A stretch of 63,163 nt of DNA, taken from NCBI GenBank assembly GCA_017622495.1, contig JAGAQY010000038.1, forward strand, positions 1 through 63,163. Direction: 5' to 3'. Both the position numbers and the translations under genes were made by a program. Below the pieces are notes generated by a model, which had not been told where the DNA came from, searched no databases, and saw nothing but the letters and a program-made list of their open reading frames with translations. The number at the start of each line of letters is the position of its first letter. Positions within the stretch are counted from its first letter, which is position 1. The DNA is from Bacteroidaceae bacterium (GTDB lineage: Bacteria; Bacteroidota; Bacteroidia; Bacteroidales; Bacteroidaceae). This document shows positions 52,306 to 60,446 of the stretch, piece after piece.

Positions 52306-55300
52306 ATGAAGAATATTCGAGTGGGACTGGATATAGGGTCCACGACATTGAAAGCGATAGCCATTGATGATAGCGCGAAGCCGCTGTTTACCTACTACGA
52401 ACGCCACAATGCCGATGTGCTGGGGCGCATGGAGCACTGCTTCGGGCAGCTGCGCCAGAAACTGGGTGAGGAGGTGCAGTACAGCATCTGCCTCACCGGC
52501 TCGGTGGCCATGGGCGTGGCCGAGCGACAAGGGCTGGACTTCGTGCAGGAAGTGGTGGCGGCAGCAGAGTATGTGAAGCACTGCCACCCCGAGGTGGCCA
52601 CGATGATTGATATCGGCGGTGAGGATGCCAAAATTGTGCTCTTCGAGCAGGGCAGGGCGAAGGATCTGCGCATGAACGGCAACTGTGCCGGCGGTACGGG
52701 TGCCTTCATCGACCAGATGGCGGTGCTGCTCGATGTGGATGTGGCAGCACTGGATGCGCTGGCACGTGAGGCCACGCAGACCTATGCCATCGCCTCGCGC
52801 TGTGGCGTATTCTGCAAGACCGACATACAGAACCTCATCGCCAAGAATGCAGCGAAGAGCGATATCGCGGCCTCCATCTTCCGTGCCGTGACGGTGCAGA
52901 CGGTGTCGACCCTTGCCCACGGCTGCGAGCTGCGGGCGCCAATGATGCTGGTGGGCGGTCCGCTCACCTTCATACCCTCGCTGCGCAAGTCGTTCATCGA
53001 CTTCCTCCACTTGAGCGAATCCGACATCATACTTCCCGAAGAGGGTGCCCTCATACCGGCTTGGGGTGCAGCACTGAGAGCGAAAGAGCAATTGACAATT
53101 CACAATTCCGCAGCGCAGCGAGAGCAGAGTCAAGCTTGCTTGAACTATGCCGCCGACGCGAACGAGTGTCGGTTGCGACGAAGGAGGCTTCAGCCTCCCC
53201 GAGGAGTTGCAACTTGTTGCTCTTTTGCAAGGAATCTTAATGCGGAGCATTATAATTCACAATTGACAATTCACGATAGCCAATTGAGTACTTCACTCCA
53301 GCCAATCTTTACGTCCAAGTCCGACTACGATGCGTGGCGCACCAAGGCCGACAGCTGTGCCATGCGTGCTGCGGCGTGGAAGCACGATGGCGAGCAGACT
53401 ATATATATAGGTATAGACTCGGGCAGCACCACCACGAAGATTGTGGCGCTCACTCCCGAGCGTGAGTTGCTCTACACCTACTACCGCGTGAACCGTGGCA
53501 ACCCCATCGCCACGGTGGTAGAGGGACTGCGCCGACTCGACGGAGAGGCACAGGCACGTGGCGTACGTCTACGTGTAGCAGGGTGCTGTACCACAGGCTA
53601 TGGCGAGGACCTCATCAAGGCGGCCATGCGTGCCGAGCATGGCATCATAGAGACCATGGCGCACTATATGGCAGCGGCATACCTCACGCCCGACGTATCG
53701 TTCATCCTCGACATCGGCGGACAGGACATGAAGGCTATCTTCGTGGACCAGGGTATCATCAATCGCATCGAAATCAATGAGGCTTGCTCCTCGGGCTGCG
53801 GCTCCTTCATCGCAGCTTTTGCACAATCCTTAGGCTACACGCTCGAGCACTTTGCCCACGAGGCCTGCATCGCCGAGCACCCCTGCGACCTCGGCACACG
53901 CTGCACCGTATTCATGAATTCGAAGGTGAAGCAAAAGCTCCGCGAGGGGGCTACCGTGGCCGACATCGCTGCGGGACTCTCTTACTCGGTGGTGAAGAAC
54001 TGCCTCTTCAAGGTGCTGCGGCTTACCGACACCGCCGTGCTGGGCGACCACATCGTGGTGCAGGGAGGTACGATGAAGAACGACTCGGTGGTGCGTGCCT
54101 TCGAACTCCTCACCGGCAAATCCGTGCTGCGCAGCAACACTCCCGAACTCATGGGTGCCGTAGGCTGTGCCCTTTACGCCATTGCCCATGCCTCGGGCAC
54201 CACAATATGGCTCGACGAACTCCTCGACACCTGCACCTATACTACCCGACAGGCGCAATGCCATGGCTGCGAAAACCAGTGCCTCATACAGCGCTATACC
54301 TTTGCCAACGGTGCCCGCTACGTGTCGGGCAACCGCTGCGAACGCATCTACACCAATGGCGCCACCGCCGTGGAGAATGGCCGCAATGCGTATGAGGAGA
54401 AGAGGAGTTTATTGTGGAAGGATAATTCTCAATTTTCAATTCTCAATTCTCAATTAAAAATCGGTCTTCCCCGCTGCCTCAACCTCTTCGAGGAGTACCC
54501 CTTCTGGCATGCGCTGTTCACGGCGTGTGGCATAGAGGTAGTGTTGTCATCGCCCTCCGACTATGGGCGCTACGAGCGTGTGGCACGGCAAATCATGTCC
54601 GACAACATCTGCTTCCCAGCCAAGCTGGCCCATGCACATGTGCAGGAACTGGTAGACAGGCGTGTCGACCGCGTGTTCATGCCCTTCGTGGTGTATGAGC
54701 GCTCGCGGGGCGAGCAGAACAGCTACAACTGCCCTGTGGTGACAGGCTACTCGCAGGTGATCAAGAGCGTGCAGACCACCGATGTGCCCATCGATGCACC
54801 GGTGTTCTCCTTTAAGGATGAAAAGACGCTGTACCGCCAGTGTCGCCGCTACCTGCTGGGACTCGGAGTAGACGAGAGCTGCATACGCAGTGCCTTTGCT
54901 GAGGCCATCAAGGTACAGGAGGACTATGAGCACGAGGTGGTGGAGATAAACCGCCGCATCTATGCCGAGGCTTTGGAACTGGGCCGCCCCGTCATCCTGC
55001 TCGCCGGACGCCCCTACCATACCGACCCGCTCATACAGCACCAACTCTCCGACGTGGCAGCCTCATTAGGTGCCTACGTCATCACCGAAGATATAGCCCG
55101 TGAGCTCGATGTGCCCATGGGCGAGACCCATATCCTGGCCCAGTGGTCGTTCCCTAACCGCATTGTGCGTGCTGCCAAATGGGCGGTGGAGCAACCTGTG
55201 GACATACTCTTCATGCAGATTACCTCATTTGGCTGCGGCCCCGACGCCTTCTTCCTCGATGAAATAGCCACCTTCCTTGCCCGTCACGGCAAGGCACTCA

Positions 55301-56652
55301 CCCTCATCAAGGTAGACGACGTGAACAATGTGGGCTCGCTCAAGCTGCGCATACGCTCTGCGTTGCAGAGTAGGGAAAGGGTGGTCCCCCTCCAGGACAA
55401 GCCTGTGAAGGTGGCTGCTCCCTTCACCACCACCCGTAGGTTCACCAAGGATGAGCGCCACCGCAAGGTGCTGGCACCCTTCTTCACCCCCTTCATCTCG
55501 CCCCTACTACCCAAGCTGTTCGGGCTGGCAGGATACGATGTAGAGATATTGCCCGTGAGTGACAAGGTGTCCGACGAGTGGGGACTCAAGTATGCCAACA
55601 ACGAAGTGTGCTACCCCGCCACGCTCGTCATCGGCGACATCGTGAAGGCTTTCAAGGAGCATCGCTACGACCCCAAGAACACGGCTGTGGCCATGTCGCA
55701 GACGGGCGGACAATGCCGTGCCAGCAACTACGTGCCCATGATCAAGAGTGCGCTCGTGCAGATGGGCCTCGAGGAGGTACCCGTAATCTCCTTTGCCATG
55801 ACCGACAGCATACAGAACGACCAACCCGGATTTACCATTCCCTGGGCCAAGGTCATCCGTGTGGCCATAGCGGCCGTGCTGTGCAGCGATGCCATTGCCA
55901 AGATGTACTATGCCGCCGTGGTACGCGAGACCCGTCAGGGTGAGGCGGCACGCCTGCGCGACCACTATATTGCCCTGTTAGGCAAGGCTGTAGAGCACAA
56001 CAACCCCGACCGCCTCTATGCCACGCTTGGTGAGGCGGCACGCGACTTCGATGCCATCTGTCAGGACAAGCACTGCCCTAAGGTTGGTGTGGTGGGCGAG
56101 ATATTGCTCAAGTTTCACCCCTATGCCCAGCGCGGCGTCACCGACTGGCTCGTGGAGCGCGGCATTGAGGTATTGCCCCCGCTGATGACCGAGTTTTTCC
56201 TTGAGACCTTCGTCAACAAGGAGGCACGCCGCGAGGCGCTCATCGACACCTCCACCGTATCACCTATTATATATAAGTGGGCCTACAGCTACCTGCGCCG
56301 ACAGATGCGCCGTGCCGACAAGCTCTGCGCTTCCTTCCGCTACTACCATCCCTTCCACGACATCTTCGACATAGCCCGCGAGGCCAGCCATGTCATCAAC
56401 CTCAACACCCAGTTTGGCGAGGGATGGCTGCTCCCCGCCGAGGTCATCGGTGCCGTGCGCAGTGGCGCCACCCATGTGGTGAGCCTGCAGCCCTTCGGCT
56501 GCATAGCCAACCATATCGTGTGCCGTGGTGTGGAGAACAAGCTCAAGCGCTACCTCCCCGAGCTCAATCTGCTCTCGCTCGACTTTGACAGCAACGTGAG
56601 CGAGGTCAACGTGGTAAATCGCCTGCTGCTCTTCGTGGAGGACCTGAAATAG
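52306..56652 (+). CDS. Fused 2-hydroxyacyl-CoA dehydratase activase/dehydratase-like protein (BcrAD/BadFG + HgdB-like)
   Basis: 1448 aa. Two ASKHA ATPase domains of the BcrAD/BadFG type: VGLDIGSTTLKAIAIDD (residues 5-21) with DIGGEDAKIVLFEQG and NGNCAGGTGAFIDQM, and YIGIDSGSTTTKIVALTPE (about 366) with DIGGQDMKAIF and NEACSSGCGSFIAAF. Cluster-type cysteines occur at QCHGCENQCLI. The C-terminal half (about 715-1440) resembles DUF2229 and the dehydratase subunit (IGLPRCLNLFEEYPFWHALF; GRPYHTDPLIQHQ; CYPATLVIGD; GGQCRASNYVPMI). ATP-driven electron transfer to a radical dehydratase is the family role; the native substrate of this fused type is not known. A 201-bp repeat insert lies between the ATPase domains and a 7-mer array at about 707-717. 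Confidence 0.9.
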   Translation: MKNIRVGLDIGSTTLKAIAIDDSAKPLFTYYERHNADVLGRMEHCFGQLRQKLGEEVQYSICLTGSVAMGVAERQGLDFVQEVVAAAEYVKHCHPEVATMIDIGGEDAKIVLFEQGRAKDLRMNGNCAGGTGAFIDQMAVLLDVDVAALDALAREATQTYAIASRCGVFCKTDIQNLIAKNAAKSDIAASIFRAVTVQTVSTLAHGCELRAPMMLVGGPLTFIPSLRKSFIDFLHLSESDIILPEEGALIPAWGAALRAKEQLTIHNSAAQREQSQACLNYAADANECRLRRRRLQPPRGVATCCSFARNLNAEHYNSQLTIHDSQLSTSLQPIFTSKSDYDAWRTKADSCAMRAAAWKHDGEQTIYIGIDSGSTTTKIVALTPERELLYTYYRVNRGNPIATVVEGLRRLDGEAQARGVRLRVAGCCTTGYGEDLIKAAMRAEHGIIETMAHYMAAAYLTPDVSFILDIGGQDMKAIFVDQGIINRIEINEACSSGCGSFIAAFAQSLGYTLEHFAHEACIAEHPCDLGTRCTVFMNSKVKQKLREGATVADIAAGLSYSVVKNCLFKVLRLTDTAVLGDHIVVQGGTMKNDSVVRAFELLTGKSVLRSNTPELMGAVGCALYAIAHASGTTIWLDELLDTCTYTTRQAQCHGCENQCLIQRYTFANGARYVSGNRCERIYTNGATAVENGRNAYEEKRSLLWKDNSQFSILNSQLKIGLPRCLNLFEEYPFWHALFTACGIEVVLSSPSDYGRYERVARQIMSDNICFPAKLAHAHVQELVDRRVDRVFMPFVVYERSRGEQNSYNCPVVTGYSQVIKSVQTTDVPIDAPVFSFKDEKTLYRQCRRYLLGLGVDESCIRSAFAEAIKVQEDYEHEVVEINRRIYAEALELGRPVILLAGRPYHTDPLIQHQLSDVAASLGAYVITEDIARELDVPMGETHILAQWSFPNRIVRAAKWAVEQPVDILFMQITSFGCGPDAFFLDEIATFLARHGKALTLIKVDDVNNVGSLKLRIRSALQSRERVVPLQDKPVKVAAPFTTTRRFTKDERHRKVLAPFFTPFISPLLPKLFGLAGYDVEILPVSDKVSDEWGLKYANNEVCYPATLVIGDIVKAFKEHRYDPKNTAVAMSQTGGQCRASNYVPMIKSALVQMGLEEVPVISFAMTDSIQNDQPGFTIPWAKVIRVAIAAVLCSDAIAKMYYAAVVRETRQGEAARLRDHYIALLGKAVEHNNPDRLYATLGEAARDFDAICQDKHCPKVGVVGEILLKFHPYAQRGVTDWLVERGIEVLPPLMTEFFLETFVNKEARREALIDTSTVSPIIYKWAYSYLRRQMRRADKLCASFRYYHPFHDIFDIAREASHVINLNTQFGEGWLLPAEVIGAVRSGATHVVSLQPFGCIANHIVCRGVENKLKRYLPELNLLSLDFDSNVSEVNVVNRLLLFVEDLK
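53089..53289 (+). repeat. 201-bp composite repeat inserted in frame between the two ATPase domains
   Basis: Flanked by 7-mer arrays CAATTGA, CAATTCA, CAATTCC (53089-53109) and ATTCACA, ATTGACA, ATTCACG (53255-53275, continuing to 53289). The core holds a GCAGCGAGAGCA segment also found at 10721-10732, the GCCGACGCG repeat (53149-53180), and a GGAGGCTTCAGCCTCC palindrome. The length is 67 codons (residues about 262-328), so the frame is intact; the encoded peptide is Arg/Cys/Gln-rich and unlike either domain. Confidence 0.8.
54426..54455 (+). repeat. In-frame 7-mer array in the activase gene (TTCTCAA)
   Basis: Units TTCTCAA, TTTTCAA, TTCTCAA, TTCTCAA, TT read as NSQFSILNSQLK immediately before the conserved IGLPRCLNLFEEYPF segment. 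Confidence 0.85.
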
Positions 56653-56661
56653 TGAAGGAGG

Positions 56662-57387
56662 CTAAAGGGAATGGCTCAACCTTGCCAAGTAGTCGTAATG
56701 CTCGCCCTGGCATACCATCTCGGCAGAGAAGCCATACTGCTCGGCATAGTAGGCAAGGGTGTCGAAGTCGATGTATAGCCAGTCGAAGACATCGCCCTTG
56801 ACCTGCTTGTATTGCATGCGGAAGTCTACCAAGCCGTAGTAGTCGTCGGCAATATCGATAAGGAATGAGCCATCCTCCTCTTCGAACAGGTACTTCAGGT
56901 CGCTGGAGTCCATATAGACACAGCCTCCGGGCTTGAGCAGGAGTTTCATGCGCAAGAAGAAGCGCTCCATACCCTCGATGCTGCCTATGATACCCGAGCC
57001 GTTCATGAGCAGCAGTATGGTGTCGAACTGTTCGGCAAAGCGCTCATCGTACAGGTCGGTGGCACGGGCATCCTTGACGCCGCGCTCCTGCATCACCTCT
57101 ACCGAGAGTTCAGAGATGTCGATGGCGGTGACCTCCTTACCCATCTCCTGCAGTGCCAGTGCGTGGCACCCGCTTCCGGCACCCACATCGAGGATGCGCC
57201 CTGTGGCCAATGTGAGGGCCTGCTGCTCTATGGCGGGCATCTCCCGATAGGAGCGGAAGAGCTGCTCTACGGGTATCTCGTCCTCATCGAACTGTGAGGA
57301 AAACACGCTGAGTGTACCGGCACGCCCTCTGCGGTGATAATCGGCTATGGCTGTGCCCATGGGGTCTTTGTGGGGAGGGAGAAGCAT
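56662..57387 (-). CDS. SAM-dependent class I methyltransferase
   Basis: 241 aa soluble protein. Motif I is ILDVGAGSGCHALALQEMG (about 64-82), motif II VTAIDISELSVEVM (about 85-98), FDTILLLMNGSGIIGSIEGMERFFLRM follows as the motif IV region, and LLKPGGCVYMD as motif VI. The acceptor is unknown. It converges on the activase gene with only 9 nt between stops. Its start codon directly follows the GAGTTAT array, which would form the entire leader after the TACTTTTG promoter at 57435-57442. Confidence 0.85.
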   Translation of the reverse strand: MLLPPHKDPMGTAIADYHRRGRAGTLSVFSSQFDEDEIPVEQLFRSYREMPAIEQQALTLATGRILDVGAGSGCHALALQEMGKEVTAIDISELSVEVMQERGVKDARATDLYDERFAEQFDTILLLMNGSGIIGSIEGMERFFLRMKLLLKPGGCVYMDSSDLKYLFEEEDGSFLIDIADDYYGLVDFRMQYKQVKGDVFDWLYIDFDTLAYYAEQYGFSAEMVCQGEHYDYLARLSHSL

Positions 57388-57429
57388 GGGTTATGAGTTA
57401 TGAGTTATGAGTTATGAGTTGTGAATTCT
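57388..57429 (-). repeat. 7-mer array GAGTTAT directly before the methyltransferase start codon
   Basis: Plus-strand units GGGTTAT, GAGTTAT, GAGTTAT, GAGTTAT, GAGTTGT, GAATTCT. On the minus strand this reads as A/C-rich ATAACTC repeats abutting the ATG at 57387 with no spacer. Confidence 0.85.
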
Positions 57430-57434
57430 CTTTG

Positions 57435-57442
57435 CAAAAGTA
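57435..57442 (-). promoter_or_regulatory. -7 promoter element (TACTTTTG) for the methyltransferase
   Basis: Minus-strand TACTTTTG, 47 nt before the ATG; the intervening sequence is the 7-mer array. Confidence 0.6.
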
Positions 57443-57463
57443 GTAAAAATGAAAGAATCTCTT

Positions 57464-57471
57464 TACCTTTG
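57464..57471 (+). promoter_or_regulatory. -7 promoter element (TACCTTTG) for the FNT transporter
   Basis: TACCTTTG on the plus strand, 70 nt before the ATG at 57542; forms a divergent promoter pair with 57435-57442. Confidence 0.6.
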
Positions 57472-57541
57472 CACCGTGATTTTCACAAAAACATGTGTTG
57501 GGCGCATGTCGTAGTTCTTAACTCCTTTTTTTGTTTGATAC

Positions 57542-58165
57542 ATGAACATTGCTACTTTACGTTCGGCCATCCTGTCGGGTATCGCCATCGGCATAGCCGG
57601 ATGGGGGTATTTGGCCTACAACAATATCATTGGTGCCATACTTTTCTCGTTTGGTTTGCTCACGGTGGTGGGCTATAAGCTGCCGCTATATACGGGCACT
57701 GCAGGCTTCATTCCCTTGCGTGATGAGCAGGGCCGCAGTTGCTGGCCGGGTGCTATAGGCAAACTGCTCTTCATCCTTATGGGCAATATTATAGGATGCT
57801 TGCTTGTGTCGCTGCTCTCGCGGCTTTCGCCCATAGAGTTGGGGGCTACTGCACAGAAGATTCTCGAGAGCCGCCTTGCTATCGGTCCCTTGCGTGCCGG
57901 GCTATTGGCTATAGGATGCGGGTTTATCATGACCACGGTGGTGACCTTTGCCCGGGAGGGCAAGATGCTGCCCCTGCTCTTCGGCGTACCCCTATTCATC
58001 AACTGCGGGTTCCCGCACTGCCTGGCCGATGCTTTCTACTACCTCACAGTGCCCGTAGCCTATACCGGGGCACATCTGACGCAACTTCTCGTACTTTACC
58101 CCTGCCTTGTGGTGGGTAACTTTGTGGGGTGCAACCTGTATCGCTTTATTGCTCCTAAGCAGTGA
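57542..58165 (+). CDS. Formate/nitrite transporter family protein
   Basis: 207 aa with six predicted membrane helices. FNT features: AILSGIAIGIAGWGYLAY (helix 1), FGLLTVVGYKLPLYTG (TM2 region), GNIIGCLLVSLLS (GN in TM3), GVPLFINCGFPHCLADAFYYL (the TM5 region with the conserved His seen as GFxHxxA) and VVGNFVGCNLYRF (second GN). It is shorter than typical FNT channels (about 260-285 aa), mainly in the loops and ends. Export or uptake of a small monocarboxylate such as formate is likely, given fermentative metabolism. Confidence 0.8.
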   Translation: MNIATLRSAILSGIAIGIAGWGYLAYNNIIGAILFSFGLLTVVGYKLPLYTGTAGFIPLRDEQGRSCWPGAIGKLLFILMGNIIGCLLVSLLSRLSPIELGATAQKILESRLAIGPLRAGLLAIGCGFIMTTVVTFAREGKMLPLLFGVPLFINCGFPHCLADAFYYLTVPVAYTGAHLTQLLVLYPCLVVGNFVGCNLYRFIAPKQ

Positions 58166-58173
58166 GCTGTGAA

Positions 58174-58899
58174 CTATTTGTCGCTATCGAGAAACTCACG
58201 CAGGCGAGGAGTGGCCGTAGACTCCAGTGTGGTGTTGTTGCCGGACCAGTCGGCATGCCCCTCATGGATGAAGAGTATCTGCTGGCCTATGTTGCGCACC
58301 GATGCCATGTCGTGTGTATTAACGATGGTGGTGATGCCATACTCATGAGTGATATCGCTGATGAGGCTGTCGATGATGCGCGATGATATGGGGTCGAGGC
58401 CCGAGTTGGGCTCGTCGCAGAAGAGGTAGCGTGGTTCCAGGGCTATGGCACGGGCTATGGCCACGCGTTTCTGCATGCCGCCGCTGAGCTCACTGGGCAT
58501 CTTCTTCTCGGCATCGGTAAGGCCTACGCGGTCAAGGCAGAAGCGGGCGCGGTCGAGCTGCTCGCGGTAGGTCTTGGAAGAGAACATCTGAAGCGGAAAG
58601 AGCACGTTGTGCAACACGTCCATGGAGTCAAACAGCGCTGCACCCTGAAAGAGCATGCCCATCTCTTGTCGCAGGAGCGCACCTTCGCGTTTGGGCAGCT
58701 GATGTATGTCACGACCATCGTATAGTACCTCTCCCTGATCTGGAGTGAGCAGACCTACGATGCAGCGTAGCAGTACGGTCTTGCCCGAGCCGCTACGGCC
58801 AATGATGAGGTTGGTCTTGCCCTCCTCGAAGCGGGCACTGATGCCGTGGAGCACCTTCTGGTCCTCAAAATGCTTGTGTATGTCGGTAATGGTAATCAT
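58174..58899 (-). CDS. mlaF: ABC transporter ATP-binding protein, MlaF-like
   Basis: 241 aa ATPase. Walker [13 protein letters not shown] (about 34-45), Q-loop [20 protein letters not shown], signature [16 protein letters not shown], Walker [14 protein letters not shown] and the H-loop VNTHDM. The sequence [16 protein letters not shown] and the upstream mlaE place it in the Mla/phospholipid transport class (lipid movement between membranes). The MCE substrate-binding subunit is not in the window. The stop is 9 nt from that of the FNT gene (convergent). Confidence 0.88.
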   Translation of the reverse strand: MITITDIHKHFEDQKVLHGISARFEEGKTNLIIGRSGSGKTVLLRCIVGLLTPDQGEVLYDGRDIHQLPKREGALLRQEMGMLFQGAALFDSMDVLHNVLFPLQMFSSKTYREQLDRARFCLDRVGLTDAEKKMPSELSGGMQKRVAIARAIALEPRYLFCDEPNSGLDPISSRIIDSLISDITHEYGITTIVNTHDMASVRNIGQQILFIHEGHADWSGNNTTLESTATPRLREFLDSDK

Positions 58900-58904
58900 T
58901 TTTA

Positions 58905-58983
58905 GGGTTTAGAGTTTAGAGTTTATAGTTTAGGGTTTAGAGGTCAACGGTCGACGGGTTTAGAGTTTAGAGTTTAGGGTTGA
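58905..58983 (-). repeat. 7-mer array GAGTTTA/GGGTTTA before mlaF
   Basis: Units GGGTTTA, GAGTTTA, GAGTTTA, TAGTTTA, GGGTTTA (58905-58939), a diverged stretch, then GGGTTTA, GAGTTTA, GAGTTTA, GGGTTGA (58956-58983). It ends 5 nt before the mlaF ATG (58899). An 8-nt-period AAAACTTA/AAAACTCA run follows at 58984-59013. Confidence 0.85.
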
Positions 58984-59038
58984 AAACTTAAAAACTTAAA
59001 AACTCAAAAACTCATAACAAATCACTCCGGACTTCTCG

Positions 59039-59785
59039 TTATCCCATCAACAGGTTGGTCAGTAATAGGTCGGTAAAGAGTATCAGCACACTGCTCACGA
59101 CTACCGAGTTGGTGCCAGCTTTACCCACTTCGATGCTGCCACCCTTGACGGTATATCCGAAATATCCGCTCACGCTGGCTATGATGAATGCAAAAGCAAA
59201 CGACTTGATATAGGCTGTCCACAGATGCCAACTCTCGTAGCAATGTTGCAACCCGAGTGTAAGGTCGGCTGTGGAGAGCATGCCTCCCATCCAAGACACC
59301 ACATACGCCCCTATAAAGCCCGAGGCGATGCTGAAGGTGACGAAGAGGGGCACAGCACTCACCATGGCCAATATCTTGGGCAGCAGGATGTAGTTGGCCG
59401 AGTTGACCCCCATCACGTCGAGCGCATCAATCTGTTGGGTCACACGCATGGTGCCTATCTCCGAAGCAATGTTTGACCCCACTTTGCCTGCCAGTATGAT
59501 GCAGATAATGCTTGAGGCAAACTCGAGCAGCAGCACCTCGCGCATGGCATACCCGATGGTGAAGCGTGGCATCCAGGGCGACCATATATTGAGCTTGATC
59601 TGCACGCAGAGCAATGCACCTATGAAGAACGACATCAGTATGACGATGAACAGCGAGTTATATCCTAACTGATAAAACTCGCGCACATATTGCTGCCAGA
59701 ATATGCGGCTGCGTTGTGGACGGGTAAAGGTACGCCCCATCAGGAGCAGGTATTTACCCAAAGAGTGTAGCGATTTGAGTAGCAT
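59039..59785 (-). CDS. mlaE: ABC transporter permease, MlaE family
   Basis: 248 aa membrane protein with five to six helices. MlaE family segments: MREVLLLEFASSIICIILAGKVGSNIASEIGTMRVTQQIDALDVMGVN (the conserved cytoplasmic coupling region) and YVVSWMGGMLSTADLTL. The frame is open to 60025, but the upstream part is the repeat region; the ATG at 59785 lies 5 nt after the TACCTTTG element, which implies a leaderless transcript. mlaF follows after 139 nt. Confidence 0.93.
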   Translation of the reverse strand: MLLKSLHSLGKYLLLMGRTFTRPQRSRIFWQQYVREFYQLGYNSLFIVILMSFFIGALLCVQIKLNIWSPWMPRFTIGYAMREVLLLEFASSIICIILAGKVGSNIASEIGTMRVTQQIDALDVMGVNSANYILLPKILAMVSAVPLFVTFSIASGFIGAYVVSWMGGMLSTADLTLGLQHCYESWHLWTAYIKSFAFAFIIASVSGYFGYTVKGGSIEVGKAGTNSVVVSSVLILFTDLLLTNLLMG

Positions 59786-59790
59786 AAGGA

Positions 59791-60060
59791 CAAAGGTAGT
59801 GCAAGCCGAGAGAAAACGCAAATTTATTTGCAGTTTTCCGAGGCGCCGCCTACCTTCTGTCTCAGCGAAGCGTAGACTAAAGAGTGCAAGCCGAGCGAAA
59901 TGCCAAATATTTTTGGGCATTTCCGAGGCGCCGCCTACCTTCTGTCTCAGCGAAGCGTAGACTAAAGAGTGCAAGCCGAGCGAAATGCCAAATCTCAACG
60001 AGCGAAAGTATAGAAAAGGCTGCATTTTCTATACTGAGCGAGGCAGAGATTCAATATAAT
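59791..60060 (-). repeat. Promoter-bearing dispersed repeats, three tandem copies before mlaE
   Basis: The first copy has an intact minus-strand promoter: TTTG (59819-59822), N20 with CTCTCGGCTTGCAC, TACCTTTG (59791-59798). Two further units start near 59882 and 59967 (GAGTGCAAGCCGAGCGAAAT), with decayed -7 ends, separated by identical CTTCTGTCTCAGCGAAGCG blocks. The third unit resembles the ftsA copy (CAACGAGCGAAA, GAGCGAGGCAGAGATTCAA). Confidence 0.8.
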
Positions 60061-60117
60061 CACAATTAAATATTTTTGGCAATAATATAGGAGTTGTCCA
60101 CATTCTTAAAATTCTCC

Positions 60118-60225
60118 TCCTAGGCTAGGAGGAGTACCCTCGAAGAGGGGGAGGTGGTACGCTTCTCGTAGATAATACCCCCTCCGCTTCGCTCGTCCCC
60201 CTAATCTAGGGGGACAATACCGAGG
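60118..60225. repeat. C/T- and G-rich foldback repeat
   Basis: Palindromic blocks CTCCTAGGCTAGGAG (60117-60131) and CCCCCTAATCTAGGGGG (60199-60215) with a G-rich centre (GAGGGGGAGG, near 60147); similar in layout to the element in the P-type ATPase. No gene here. Confidence 0.5.
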
Positions 60226-60249
60226 CTTGGACAACATCTATATTATTAC

Positions 60250-60424
60250 CAATATTTTTGGGCATTTCCGAGGCGCCGCCAATGCGAAGCGCTTGGTTTA
60301 TCCAAGAATGCGAAGCGCTTGGTTTATCCAAGAACCTTCTGTCTCAGCGAAGCGTAGACTAAAGAGTGCATACATGAGAAAATGCAAGTTTACTTGCAAT
60401 TTTCCGCGTCTTGCACTAACTTTG
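60250..60424 (+). repeat. Promoter-bearing dispersed repeat, lptB copy
   Basis: Contains GGGCATTTCCGAGGCGCCGCC, two tandem copies of an AATGCGAAGCGCTTGGTTTA unit (60281-60300 and 60308-60327), the CTTCTGTCTCAGCGAAGCG block, and the promoter end CTTG (60393-60396), N20 with CGTCTTGCAC, TAACTTTG (60417-60424), 22 nt before lptB. Confidence 0.8.
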
Positions 60425-60446
60425 TCGCCAAATACAATATAAGCTA

